Shown: positions 23,990-31,382, numbered from the stretch's first letter. The stretch is DNA of 39,866 bases from G020354945 sp964570585 (GCA_964570585.1 CAZMYR010000012.1:1-39866), one strand, 5' to 3'. The notes: generated from the letters alone by a model not told the origin. Numbers and translations are program-made.

Positions 23990-25144
23990 TTAAAATTGCT
24001 CTAAGAACCTTATATCGTTTTCGAAAAAAAGCCGGATGTCATTGATGCCATATTTAAGCATGGCAATTCTTTCAACGCCCATACCGAATGCAAATCCGGT
24101 GAATTTTTCATCCGTTATGTTTACAGCTCTAAAAACTACCGGGTCTACCATCCCCGCTCCCAGTATCTCAAGCCACCCTTTCTGAGAACACACCCTGCAG
24201 CCTTTTCCTTTGCATATAATACAAGAGACGTCAACTTCAGCGCTGGGCTCTGTAAACGGAAAAAAATGCGGTCTGAATCGCAATCTTATCTCCTCGCCGA
24301 AAAGCTGTTTGCCAAAGTCCAAAAGAACCCCCTTTAGATGCGCGAAGCTAATCCCTTCTGCTATCATTAATCCTTCTACCTGATGAAACATAAAACTATG
24401 GGAGGCATCAACTGCATCCGGCCTGAATACTTTCCCTGGTACAACTATTGCAAAAGGTGGGGAGTGTTTTTTCATATATCTTATTTGCACCGGGGAGGTA
24501 TGGCTTCTTAAAAGCATGCCCCGCATCCCAGACCTATCTGTAGAATGGGGTATATTGTCTTTTACCCCGCCCCTTCTTGTATCATCTGATTTATCTTTTT
24601 CGGGAAGGGTGGGGTTTACCCCGTTAGAAATTTTATTATTACCTGCGGAATCTATATTTCTAACGGGGTTTATGTAAAATGTATCAAATACGTCCCTGGA
24701 GGGATGTTCGAGGGGGATATTTAAGGCTTCGAAATTATTATATTCTGTCTCAATCTCAGGCCCTTCTACAATAGCAAAGCCCATCCGGGTGAAAATCTCA
24801 CAAATTTCATTTAGGGTCCGGGTGATTGGATGAATATGCCCGGTTTGGAAACTATAACCGGGCATAGTAAGATCTATTCTTTCTGCGGGCGGTGCCTTTA
24901 GTTGAATAATCTCATTTTTCTTTTTGGCAATCTCTTCTATGAGCAGTTGTTTAATCTCGTTAGCCAGTCTCCCCATGGTCGGTTTTTCTTCTTGCGGCAG
25001 GGAAGGAATCCGGCTAATTATCCCGGCCATTTCTCCCTTTCTGCCAAGATATTTAATCCTTACCTTTTCTAACTCGTCGATATTTAAAGCTTTCTCTATT
25101 TCGGAAACTACCTTTTCTTTAAGGGTCTTTAGGGTCTCTTGCAT
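23990..25144 (-). CDS. pheS: Phenylalanyl-tRNA synthetase alpha subunit with in-frame repeat insert
   Basis: This 384-aa class II synthetase subunit activates phenylalanine. It has the N-terminal coiled coil, motif 1 region (GFAIVEGPEIETEYNNFEAL), LLRSHTSPVQIRYM (motif 2), and motif 3 GMGVERIAMLKYGINDIR. About 53 residues (158-210) lie between DTFYI and LLRSHTSPVQ, which are adjacent in ordinary PheS. The insert is encoded by two consecutive palindromic units (24515-24673) including NPVRN and ISNGVNP peptides. The catalytic motifs are intact, so the enzyme is probably functional and the insert exposed as a surface loop. It follows trkA by 2 bp and precedes pheT. Confidence 0.95.
   Translation of the reverse strand: MQETLKTLKEKVVSEIEKALNIDELEKVRIKYLGRKGEMAGIISRIPSLPQEEKPTMGRLANEIKQLLIEEIAKKKNEIIQLKAPPAERIDLTMPGYSFQTGHIHPITRTLNEICEIFTRMGFAIVEGPEIETEYNNFEALNIPLEHPSRDVFDTFYINPVRNIDSAGNNKISNGVNPTLPEKDKSDDTRRGGVKDNIPHSTDRSGMRGMLLRSHTSPVQIRYMKKHSPPFAIVVPGKVFRPDAVDASHSFMFHQVEGLMIAEGISFAHLKGVLLDFGKQLFGEEIRLRFRPHFFPFTEPSAEVDVSCIICKGKGCRVCSQKGWLEILGAGMVDPVVFRAVNITDEKFTGFAFGMGVERIAMLKYGINDIRLFFENDIRFLEQF
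24515..24673. repeat. Compound palindromic insert inside pheS
   Basis: One unit has perfect arms CCCCGTTAGAAAT and ATTTCTAACGGGG around a 25-nt loop. A second unit next to it has arms ACCCCGCCCCTTC and GAAGGGTGGGGT. Together with a short flank they form one open 159-nt stretch in the pheS frame. Confidence 0.8.
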
Positions 25145-25146
25145 GT

Positions 25147-25812
25147 TTATTCTTTTTTCTTTAATTTTTCTATATCCTCATTTGCCCCTGCTACTAAAAG
25201 CATATCTCCTTCCCGGATTTTTTCCTCGGCAAGAGGGACAACATTAACCGTTTCTTTGCCTCTTTCGTCCTTGCGCTTTATGGCAACAATGTTTAAGCGA
25301 TATTTTGTTCTTACGTTTAGCTGTTTTAAGTTCTTGCCCACAAAATCCTTTGGCGCAGCTATCTCAATTATGCCGCATTTATCGGATAATTGAAGATAAT
25401 CTGCTACTTTTGGAGAAGTAAGGGCAGTAGCCAATCTTTCGCCCATATCCCGTTCAGGAAAAATGATTCTATCCACGCCTATTTTCCCAAGCACCTTGCC
25501 TTGCTGTGGTGTAACTGCCTTTGCAATTACCTCTTTTATGCCTATATCTTTTAATAGCAATGCTATCAAAATACTGGCTTCGATGTTATCGCCCACACTT
25601 ACTATTGCTACATCAACCTGTTCTATACCTACTGCCTTAAGTGCCTTTTCATCAGTGGCATCAAGACAAACAGCCTGGGTTACTGCCTCTGAGATATCCT
25701 GGATTTTATCTTCCTCTTTATCCACTGCAAGCACCTGGCAATCTTTTTGGGCCAGAGTCTTTGCTATGCTCGAACCGAACCGACCTAATCCTATTACAGC
25801 GAATTGTCTCAT
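25147..25812 (-). CDS. trkA: Potassium uptake regulatory subunit TrkA/KtrA
   Basis: This 221-aa cytoplasmic gating subunit has an RCK_N Rossmann domain (VIGLGRFGSSIAKTL, then VLAVDKEEDKI) that binds NAD(H) or ATP/ADP, and an RCK_C domain (about 135-218). The single-RCK length fits KtrA/TrkA of two-component K+ channels. It partners with the TrkH-like gene immediately upstream in the operon. AGGAGG lies just before the ATG. The gene to its left, pheS, starts 2 bp after its stop. Confidence 0.9.
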   Translation of the reverse strand: MRQFAVIGLGRFGSSIAKTLAQKDCQVLAVDKEEDKIQDISEAVTQAVCLDATDEKALKAVGIEQVDVAIVSVGDNIEASILIALLLKDIGIKEVIAKAVTPQQGKVLGKIGVDRIIFPERDMGERLATALTSPKVADYLQLSDKCGIIEIAAPKDFVGKNLKQLNVRTKYRLNIVAIKRKDERGKETVNVVPLAEEKIREGDMLLVAGANEDIEKLKKKE

Positions 25813-25834
25813 GTTTTGCCTCCTAAGCTCTCAC

Positions 25835-25930
25835 CGTTCTAAAAGTTCTAAAGGTTCTAAAAGTTCTAAAGGTTCTAAAGGTTCAACTTTTTTAACTTTT
25901 TAAACTTTTTGAACTTTTGAACTTTTTTAA
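25835..25930. repeat. Inverted microrepeat hairpin between trkH and trkA (9-nt units)
   Basis: Five units GTTCTAAAA/GTTCTAAAG in tandem, then a right arm of complementary units (AACTTTTTT, AACTTTTTA, AACTTTTTG, AACTTTTG). The arms can fold into a long A/T-rich hairpin that could terminate or attenuate transcription between the two transporter genes. Confidence 0.8.
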
Positions 25931-25936
25931 CCCTCT

Positions 25937-27340
25937 TTATCCTACCGTTATATTTTCCTCCGGATAACGATAATCTATTTTTTTCTCTACCCGCATAGCC
26001 AATGCCAAAGCTGCGGTTAAAGGACCGACCCTGCCTATAAACATGGTAATGACAATTATTAACTTGCCCAATGTGCTTAAATGGGGCGTTACCCCTGTGG
26101 TTAACCCGCATGTTCCAAAGGCAGAAGTAGTTTCAAAAAATAGATTTAAAAAATAACCGTTATTGCCTGAAATGGCCTTTTCGGTAATCGTCAAAAGCAA
26201 GGTGGAAACAAATATCAAAGTTATTGCTAATACAAAAATTGTCACTGCCCTTCTAAAAACATCCCTTTCTGCTGTTCTTTTAAAGATAGATATCCTGTCT
26301 CTTCCTTTGAGCATAGAAACAAAACCTGCTAAAAGTATTACCACCGTTGCTGTTTTTATTCCCCCTCCCGTAGAACCGGGGGATGCTCCGATAAATACCA
26401 ATATCATTAACAAAAATTTGGTTGCTGCCTGTAAATTTCCTGTCGGCAACACATTAAATCCTGCTGTGCGCGGGGTGATTGCAGTAAAAGTGGAACTTAA
26501 AAATTTTTCCTTAATGGGCATATCTTTTAAAATATAATTGTACTCTAAAAGAAACACCCCAACCATACCGATTAATAATAAAATTACAGTTGCTGCCAGG
26601 ACGGTCTTTGTCTGTAGATTAATTTTTTTGACAAAAGGGTTGGCAATGCCCTTTTTTATCTGCCGGGCCAAATAAGCCCTTCTAAAAAATGGCACATAGA
26701 ATCTTAATTTCGGAATATTTAATATCACCACGAAGCCTAATCCGCCGATGATAATAAGAGAACCCATAATTGCCATAATAGCTGTATCAGCGCGCCAGTT
26801 TGTTAAGCTGTTTGAAAAAAGCGAAAATCCGGCATTGCAGAATGCAGATATAGAATGGAATATAGCCCTTTTAAAAAGCGTCGCTTGGCTCCATTGGGTT
26901 ATAAAACTCCATCGGAGGTATAATAGCGTAACTCCGATAAACTCTACAACAAATGCCATAAGCACAACATACTTAATCAGGCCCCTTAGTCCTTCTATCT
27001 TATCATAGCCCAGTGCATTCTTTATGGTTAAATCTTGAGAGATAGTCAATCTTTTAGCTAATATGATAGTAAAAAGAGTGGAAAAGGTCATTATGCCTAA
27101 TCCGCCCAATTGAATAAATAAAAGTATAACAATCTGGCCAAAAAGCGAAAAGGTTCTGCCCGTATCCTTTACAATTAACCCGGTGACACAGGTAGCGCTG
27201 GTTGCGGTAAACAGGCTATCTATTGGACTCAACGGGCTGTCACTTTTTGTAGCCACAGGCAAACTTAAAAGAAAGGTTGCGCACAGGATAGCTATAAAAA
27301 AGCTTACTAATACTATTTGGGGAGGGGTTAGTTTTTTCAT
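25937..27340 (-). CDS. trkH: Potassium transporter TrkH/KtrB family
   Basis: This 467-aa integral membrane protein forms the K+-conducting pore; four M1-P-M2 repeats give about 8-10 hydrophobic segments. Selectivity-filter-like loops are visible, for example SATCVTGL near residue 48, FCNAGFSLF, and SPGSTGGGIKTAT in the third repeat, and FGTCGLTTG in the fourth. It works with TrkA encoded downstream. Its ATG overlaps the rplT stop (ATGA), so an ion transporter is translationally coupled to a ribosomal protein gene, apparently after the rplT tail was lengthened by a heptamer repeat. Confidence 0.9.
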   Translation of the reverse strand: MKKLTPPQIVLVSFFIAILCATFLLSLPVATKSDSPLSPIDSLFTATSATCVTGLIVKDTGRTFSLFGQIVILLFIQLGGLGIMTFSTLFTIILAKRLTISQDLTIKNALGYDKIEGLRGLIKYVVLMAFVVEFIGVTLLYLRWSFITQWSQATLFKRAIFHSISAFCNAGFSLFSNSLTNWRADTAIMAIMGSLIIIGGLGFVVILNIPKLRFYVPFFRRAYLARQIKKGIANPFVKKINLQTKTVLAATVILLLIGMVGVFLLEYNYILKDMPIKEKFLSSTFTAITPRTAGFNVLPTGNLQAATKFLLMILVFIGASPGSTGGGIKTATVVILLAGFVSMLKGRDRISIFKRTAERDVFRRAVTIFVLAITLIFVSTLLLTITEKAISGNNGYFLNLFFETTSAFGTCGLTTGVTPHLSTLGKLIIVITMFIGRVGPLTAALALAMRVEKKIDYRYPEENITVG

Positions 27341-27705
27341 GTTTCGGATTTCGGATTTTCGCTTTTAGCGATACTTATCAACTTCTTAAATGCGGTTTTG
27401 CTATTTACGGCAAGGTCTGCTAAAGATTTTCTATCTAAAGCTATCCCTGCCTTTTTAAGGCCGGATATAAATTCAGAGTATTTAATCCCATGCCCGCGGC
27501 AGGCTGCGTTTATTCTAGCAATCCAGAGACTCCTAAAATCTCTTTTTTTAACCTTTCTATCTCTGTAAGAATAAGCCAGGGCCCTTCGCACCGTTTCTTT
27601 TGCAGTGCGATAAAGCTTGCCCCTGCCTCCGACATAACCTTTTGCCTGTTTTAATGTTTTCTTTCTTCGTCTTTTCGAAGCAACTGCGTGTTTTACTTTT
27701 GCCAT
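27337..27705 (-). CDS. rplT: 50S ribosomal protein L20
   Basis: This 122-aa 23S rRNA-binding assembly protein begins MAKVKHAVASKRRRKK and contains KGYVGGRGKLYRTAKE and SLWIARINAACR. I start at ATG 27705 with AAGGAG upstream, not at the open frame to 27756. The last 8 or so residues (SENPKSET) derive from TTTCGGA heptamers shared with the oxidoreductase beta gene. This is an unusual tail for so conserved a protein. It follows rpmI, as in the common infC-rpmI-rplT operon. Confidence 0.95.
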   Translation of the reverse strand: MAKVKHAVASKRRRKKTLKQAKGYVGGRGKLYRTAKETVRRALAYSYRDRKVKKRDFRSLWIARINAACRGHGIKYSEFISGLKKAGIALDRKSLADLAVNSKTAFKKLISIAKSENPKSET

Positions 27706-27727
27706 TCTATCAACTCCTTGCTTAATC

Positions 27728-27797
27728 TTTAGTTCGGAGTTCGGAGATGATGTCACCGAACTACGAACTCAAGTTCGCTGAAGGCGATCGTACTCCG
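27728..27797. repeat. Inverted microrepeat hairpin between rpmI and rplT
   Basis: GTTCGGAGTTCGGAG on one side and CCGAACTACGAACTC plus TCCGAACTACC on the other can pair in an 18-bp imperfect stem. The unit (AGTTCGG) differs from that of other loci. It separates two genes whose products are made in equal amounts. Confidence 0.7.
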
Positions 27798-27799
27798 AA

Positions 27800-27997
27800 C
27801 TACCCATACGGCAACATCGTTTTTATCTTCTTTGCTGCCGTTTTTCCTAAGGTGCTCTTTCTGGAAAGGGCCCTTTTTCGTTTTCTCGACTTTCCCGTTA
27901 AAAGGTGCCCTTTAAAGGCCTTTGCGCTTTTGACTTTTCCTTTTCTGGTTATTTTAAATCTTTTGGCTATCGCCTTTTTTGTCTTTAACTTTGGCAT
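27800..27997 (-). CDS. rpmI: 50S ribosomal protein L35
   Basis: This 65-aa protein, MPKLKTKKAIAKRFKITRKG at its start and KKIKTMLPYG at its end, matches L35. The ATG at 27997 has AGGAG five or so bases upstream; the longer frame to 28072 runs through a palindrome and is not used. It sits between infC and rplT in the usual operon order, although separated from infC by a 210-bp spacer containing a very large inverted repeat. Confidence 0.95.
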   Translation of the reverse strand: MPKLKTKKAIAKRFKITRKGKVKSAKAFKGHLLTGKSRKRKRALSRKSTLGKTAAKKIKTMLPYG

Positions 27998-28035
27998 AAT
28001 TACTCCTAATCCTAAAACTAACACTCCAAGCGAGT

Positions 28036-28199
28036 GGCGTTGCTGAACGAGACATAAGGAATTTTTTGCCAAATGTCTTTTTAGTGCTTACGGCAAGTGA
28101 GCGGCGGAACTGACCGAACGAAGTGAGGGAATTCCGTCAAGCGAACGAGCCGTAAGTACAAAAAGACGGCAAAAAATTCCAGTCTCGCGAAGCAATGCC
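28036..28199. repeat. Large (about 164-bp) imperfect inverted repeat between infC and rpmI
   Basis: Arms 28036-28094 and 28149-28199 pair through GGCGTTGCT/AGCAATGCC, CGAGAC/GTCTCG, a perfect 13-bp GGAATTTTTTGCC/GGCAAAAAATTCC, GTCTTTTT/AAAAAGAC and CTTACGGC/GCCGTAAG, with small bulges. The centre contains GAACGAAGTGAG and a further short stem. It looks like a MITE or REP cluster, or a strong mRNA hairpin in the ribosomal operon. Confidence 0.85.
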
Positions 28200-28207
28200 C
28201 CGGGCGC

Positions 28208-28729
28208 CTACTTTGGCGTAAGAACCATGAATATAAAACGACCTTCTTTTCTGGGGGCCCTTTCCACTTCGCTTACGTCCACTGTATCCTGAATAATTCT
28301 ATCTAACAGTTGCCTACCCAATTCTTGATGGGCCATTTCTCTTCCGCGAAACATCAGCACCCACTTTACCTTGTTGCCTTTCGTTAAGAATTCCCTGGCA
28401 TGGTTTAGTTTGGTTTTATAATCATGTTCTTCTATTCTGGGCTTTATTCTAATCCCCTTGATTTTAATTATATGCTGCCTCTTATGGGCCTCCCTTTCCT
28501 TTTTCTCCTGGTCGTATTTATATTTGCTATAATCCATTATTCGGCAAACAGGAGGGCTTGCGGAAGGCGCAACTTCAACCAAATCAAGTTCTGCCTCGCG
28601 TGCCCGTCTTAACCCTTCCTCCAGCGTCATTACCCCCAGTTGTTCTCCCTCGGCGCCGATAATTCTTATCTTTGGCACCCTTATCATCTCGTTTACCCTG
28701 GTTCTTTGTTTTCGTATATACTTAGCTAT
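28208..28729 (-). CDS. infC: Translation initiation factor IF-3 with AUA start codon
   Basis: This 173-aa factor prevents 50S joining and proofreads start codons. Reading from ATA at 28729 gives an N-terminus starting AKYIRKQRTRVNEMIRVPKI after the initiator Met, which matches IF3; the first ATG (28687) would remove the conserved RVNE segment. GGAGGTGA lies with ideal spacing before the ATA (28736-28743). infC genes commonly use AUU, AUC or similar rare starts for autoregulation by IF3 itself, so this choice is biologically sensible. The start overlaps the thrS stop by 8 bp (ATAGCTAA). The C-domain (VKWVLMFRGREMAHQELG) is complete. Confidence 0.9.
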   Translation of the reverse strand: MAKYIRKQRTRVNEMIRVPKIRIIGAEGEQLGVMTLEEGLRRAREAELDLVEVAPSASPPVCRIMDYSKYKYDQEKKEREAHKRQHIIKIKGIRIKPRIEEHDYKTKLNHAREFLTKGNKVKWVLMFRGREMAHQELGRQLLDRIIQDTVDVSEVERAPRKEGRFIFMVLTPK

Positions 28730-30434
28730 ATGATTTCACCTCCTTTAATATTCTCCGTATAAACCTGTCTATTTTTGTTCTTCCTTCATCGCCCTTTTTG
28801 TGGCTTCTTACGGAAATGGCATTTTCTTTCTGTTCCTTAGCTCCTATAATTAGCATGTAGGGGATTTTGTCCTTTTGCGCCTCTCTTATTTTATATCCTA
28901 TGGTCTGGCTGCGCATATCTATTTCGCTTCGTATATTATTCTGTTTTAAATCTTCGTGAATTTTCCCAGCATATTCTTTCTGTTTATCGGTTATTGGCAT
29001 AACCATCACCTGAGTCGGAGAAAGCCATACGGGCAGCGCCCCTGCATAATGTTCAATTAAGGCCCCAAGGAATCTTTCCATGCTACCAAGAATAACCCTA
29101 TGCAACATAATGGGGCGGCGTTTTTCACCGTCTTTGTCGGTGTAGGTAAGTTTGAACCTTTCCGGAAGAGCAAAATCGCACTGTATTGTTGCACACTGCC
29201 AGAAGCGTCCAAGGGCGTCTTTTAATTTTATGTCTATCTTTGGCCCATAAAATGCGCCTTCTCCTTCATTAATATCGTATTTCATCTTCTTTTCTTCTAA
29301 AGATTCCCTTAAGGCTTCTGTGGCCTTTTCCCAGTCTTTATCAGCGCCTATGTGTTTCTCCGGCATGGTACTCAACTCTACGCAGTAATCTTTAAATCCA
29401 AAAACTTTTAACGCGTATAACACAAAATCTATAATTGCTTTTATCTCATCGGTAAGTTGTTCCGGCAGACAAAATATGTGGGCATCGTCCTGGGTAAATC
29501 CTCTTACTCTTAAAAGCCCGTGCAAAACGCCGCTCTTTTCGCGTCTGTATACTGTGCCTAATTCAAAATATCTTATGGGCAAATCACGATAGCTTCTAAG
29601 CGCGGACTTGTATATAAGCATATGGGCCGGGCAGTTCATCGGCCTTATTGCATATTCGGTTTCTTCGATATCGAATATATACATAAGCTCTTTATAATAA
29701 TCATAATGGCCTGAACGAATCCAGATATCGGACTTCATTATGTGCGGGCCTATCGCCAGCTGATATCCCCGCCTAAGGTGTTCTTTCTTCTCCCAGCCTT
29801 CTATTATATCACGCAAAAGGGCTCCCTTTGGCTGATATATTATTAAACCTGCCCCCGCAGACTCATCTATAATAAAAAATCCTAACTCTTTGCCCAATTT
29901 GCGGTGGTCTCTCTTCTTTGCCTCTTCAATAAGCTTAAGATGCTTATCTAGCTCTTTTTGTGTCGTAAAAGCAGTGCCGTATATTCGCTGTAACATAGGA
30001 TTTTTTTCATTCCCTCTCCAATAGGCCCCTGCTACATGGGTTAGGGCAAAGGCTTTAATCTTGCCCGTAGAAGGAAGGTGCGGGCCTTTACATAAGTCGG
30101 TGAAATCGCCGTTTGAATAAATAGTTACCGTATCTTGGAGTATCCCTTTTATGAGTTCTACCTTATAATCTTCGCCCACATCTTTAAAGAGCTTGCGGGC
30201 TTCTTCCTTAGTCGTCTCATTTTTAATAAACTTTTGATCCTGCCTTATAATCTGATGCATCTTTTCTTCTATCTTAGAAAGGTCTTCCGGTGTAAACGGC
30301 TCTTTCTTATCAAAATCATAATAGAATCCATTCTCAATAGGAGGACCTATGCCCAATTTTACATCGGGCCATAAGGCTTTTACCGCCTGAGCCAAAACAT
30401 GCGCCGTGCTATGTCTTAAGGTTTCGAGGTTCAT
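28722..30434 (-). CDS. thrS: Threonyl-tRNA synthetase lacking the TGS domain
   Basis: This 570-aa class II synthetase starts directly with the editing domain (HSTAHVLAQAVKALWPDVKLGIGP; HxxxH and CKGPHLPSTG). The catalytic domain follows with MNCPAHMLIYKS, RYFELGTVYRREKSGVLHGLLRVRGFTQDDAH and motif 3 (LGSMERFLGALIEHY), then the anticodon-binding domain. The N-terminal TGS domain (about 60 residues) of standard 630-640-aa ThrRS is missing. Upstream of the ATG lies an A/T-rich repeat hairpin, not coding sequence. No T-box or good ribosome site is visible. It is the first gene of thrS-infC-rpmI-rplT. Confidence 0.95.
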   Translation of the reverse strand: MNLETLRHSTAHVLAQAVKALWPDVKLGIGPPIENGFYYDFDKKEPFTPEDLSKIEEKMHQIIRQDQKFIKNETTKEEARKLFKDVGEDYKVELIKGILQDTVTIYSNGDFTDLCKGPHLPSTGKIKAFALTHVAGAYWRGNEKNPMLQRIYGTAFTTQKELDKHLKLIEEAKKRDHRKLGKELGFFIIDESAGAGLIIYQPKGALLRDIIEGWEKKEHLRRGYQLAIGPHIMKSDIWIRSGHYDYYKELMYIFDIEETEYAIRPMNCPAHMLIYKSALRSYRDLPIRYFELGTVYRREKSGVLHGLLRVRGFTQDDAHIFCLPEQLTDEIKAIIDFVLYALKVFGFKDYCVELSTMPEKHIGADKDWEKATEALRESLEEKKMKYDINEGEGAFYGPKIDIKLKDALGRFWQCATIQCDFALPERFKLTYTDKDGEKRRPIMLHRVILGSMERFLGALIEHYAGALPVWLSPTQVMVMPITDKQKEYAGKIHEDLKQNNIRSEIDMRSQTIGYKIREAQKDKIPYMLIIGAKEQKENAISVRSHKKGDEGRTKIDRFIRRILKEVKSYS

Positions 30435-30442
30435 AGCAAATA

Positions 30443-30532
30443 GTTTAAAAGGTTTTAAAGGTTTAAAAAGTTAAAAGGTTTTTAGCCGTCAAAAACTTTT
30501 AAAACTTTTTTAACTTTTCAAACTTTTTAACC
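30443..30532. repeat. Inverted microrepeat hairpin between tRNA-Leu and thrS
   Basis: Left arm of GGTTTTAAA/GGTTTAAAA units, right arm of complementary AACTTTTAA/AACTTTTTA units, with TAGCCGTCA between. On the minus strand it directly follows tRNA-Leu and precedes thrS; it could be the tRNA terminator. Confidence 0.75.
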
Positions 30533-30537
30533 GACTT

Positions 30538-30626
30538 TGGTGCCGGGAGTGGGACTCGAACCCACACGGAGCTAAGCTCCAATGGATTTTAAATCCATAT
30601 TGTATACCAATTTCAACATCCCGGCA
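30538..30626 (-). tRNA. tRNA-Leu (TAA)
   Basis: An 89-nt class II tRNA with acceptor TGCCGGG/CCCGGCA, anticodon stem ATGGA/TCCAT, loop TTTAAAA (anticodon TAA), a long variable arm (TGGAGCTTAGCTCC) and encoded CCA. The upstream ORF on the same strand reads into it for about 55 nt. Confidence 0.95.
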
Positions 30627-31285
30627 GGGATTCTCCTTTGTTGCTTGCGCAATACTGTAAGGTTTGCAAATCTACCTTTTCCATTGTATATTTGTTTACT
30701 CAAATAACTTTCTATTGTGTCATCCAGCCATTTTTTTAATTTTGTATTACTAAATTGCAAAGTGGCTATACCATATTTAGACCATTGTTTGTTAGCTTTA
30801 CTTCTTTTATCCGTATGGGAATAGATAAATACTTGCTCTTCAGGAATAACAAGAAGCCCCGACCAATAAATCTTTGCTGTCTTCCTATCAAAGGCTTTAT
30901 ATAATCTAACATATAGCCTGAGTCTCGTTTCGTCAATTCTACATATTTCACGGAGAAACCTTAAAAACAACTGTAGCATCCTATGATCTAAATTTACTAG
31001 CCGTAGTGGTGACTTTTTAGCCCTGCTTCCTTCTGCCCAATAAAGTACCAACCCTATCGCCAAAAGTTCTTTTTCTTGTAAGTTGAGTCTTCTTTTTATC
31101 TTAAATGGGTCTCCGTTAGGATTTTGTTTAACATATGCGCTTTCACTACAAGATCTTCTCTGAATATTATATTTTTTTAACCAATATTCAACCTTTCTAG
31201 GTGTTATCTTAAGTTCGTCTGCAACTTGCACCATCGACAATTTGTTGTTGAAATATAAATTATGAAGTAATTTTTTCTCTATCAT
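30572..31285 (-). CDS. HTH protein with a LAGLIDADG-like motif, running into tRNA-Leu
   Basis: This 237-aa protein has an N-terminal helix-turn-helix (about 12-42, KLSMVQVADELKITPRKVEYWLKKY), a CSESAYVKQNPNGDPF linker, and a central segment LLAIGLVLYWAEGSR that resembles a degenerate LAGLIDADG helix followed by an acidic residue. Two alpha-beta-type stretches follow. Similar stand-alone proteins occur in candidate-phylum genomes, often unannotated; a homing-endonuclease-type origin is plausible but unproven. It lies between tRNA-Val and tRNA-Leu, all on the minus strand. Its last 18 or so codons overlap the 5' part of tRNA-Leu. GAGGAAG lies at the ATG. Confidence 0.65.
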   Translation of the reverse strand: MIEKKLLHNLYFNNKLSMVQVADELKITPRKVEYWLKKYNIQRRSCSESAYVKQNPNGDPFKIKRRLNLQEKELLAIGLVLYWAEGSRAKKSPLRLVNLDHRMLQLFLRFLREICRIDETRLRLYVRLYKAFDRKTAKIYWSGLLVIPEEQVFIYSHTDKRSKANKQWSKYGIATLQFSNTKLKKWLDDTIESYLSKQIYNGKGRFANLTVLRKQQRRIPAGMLKLVYNMDLKSIGA

Positions 31286-31305
31286 CTTCCTCGCCTAATA
31301 AGAAC

Positions 31306-31382
31306 TGGTGGGCGGTACTGGACTTGAACCAGTGGCCTTTTGCATGTCGAGCAAACGCGCTAACCAACTGCGCCAACCGCCC
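31306..31382 (-). tRNA. tRNA-Val (GAC), with C33
   Basis: A 77-nt cloverleaf with acceptor GGGCGGT/ACCGCCC, D-arm GCGC-AGTTGGTTA-GCGC, T-arm with TTCAAGT and encoded CCA. The anticodon stem TTTGC/GCAAA encloses TCGACAT, giving anticodon GAC (Val). The residue before it is C instead of the almost invariant T33. Confidence 0.9.

Noticed and set aside
27998..28072. N-terminal extension of L35
   Set aside because: The extra 25 codons run through the inverted repeat; a good ribosome site marks the ATG at 27997.
30435..30537. T-box or other riboswitch upstream of thrS
   Set aside because: No T-box bulge sequence or specifier loop; the region is a simple A/T-rich repeat hairpin.
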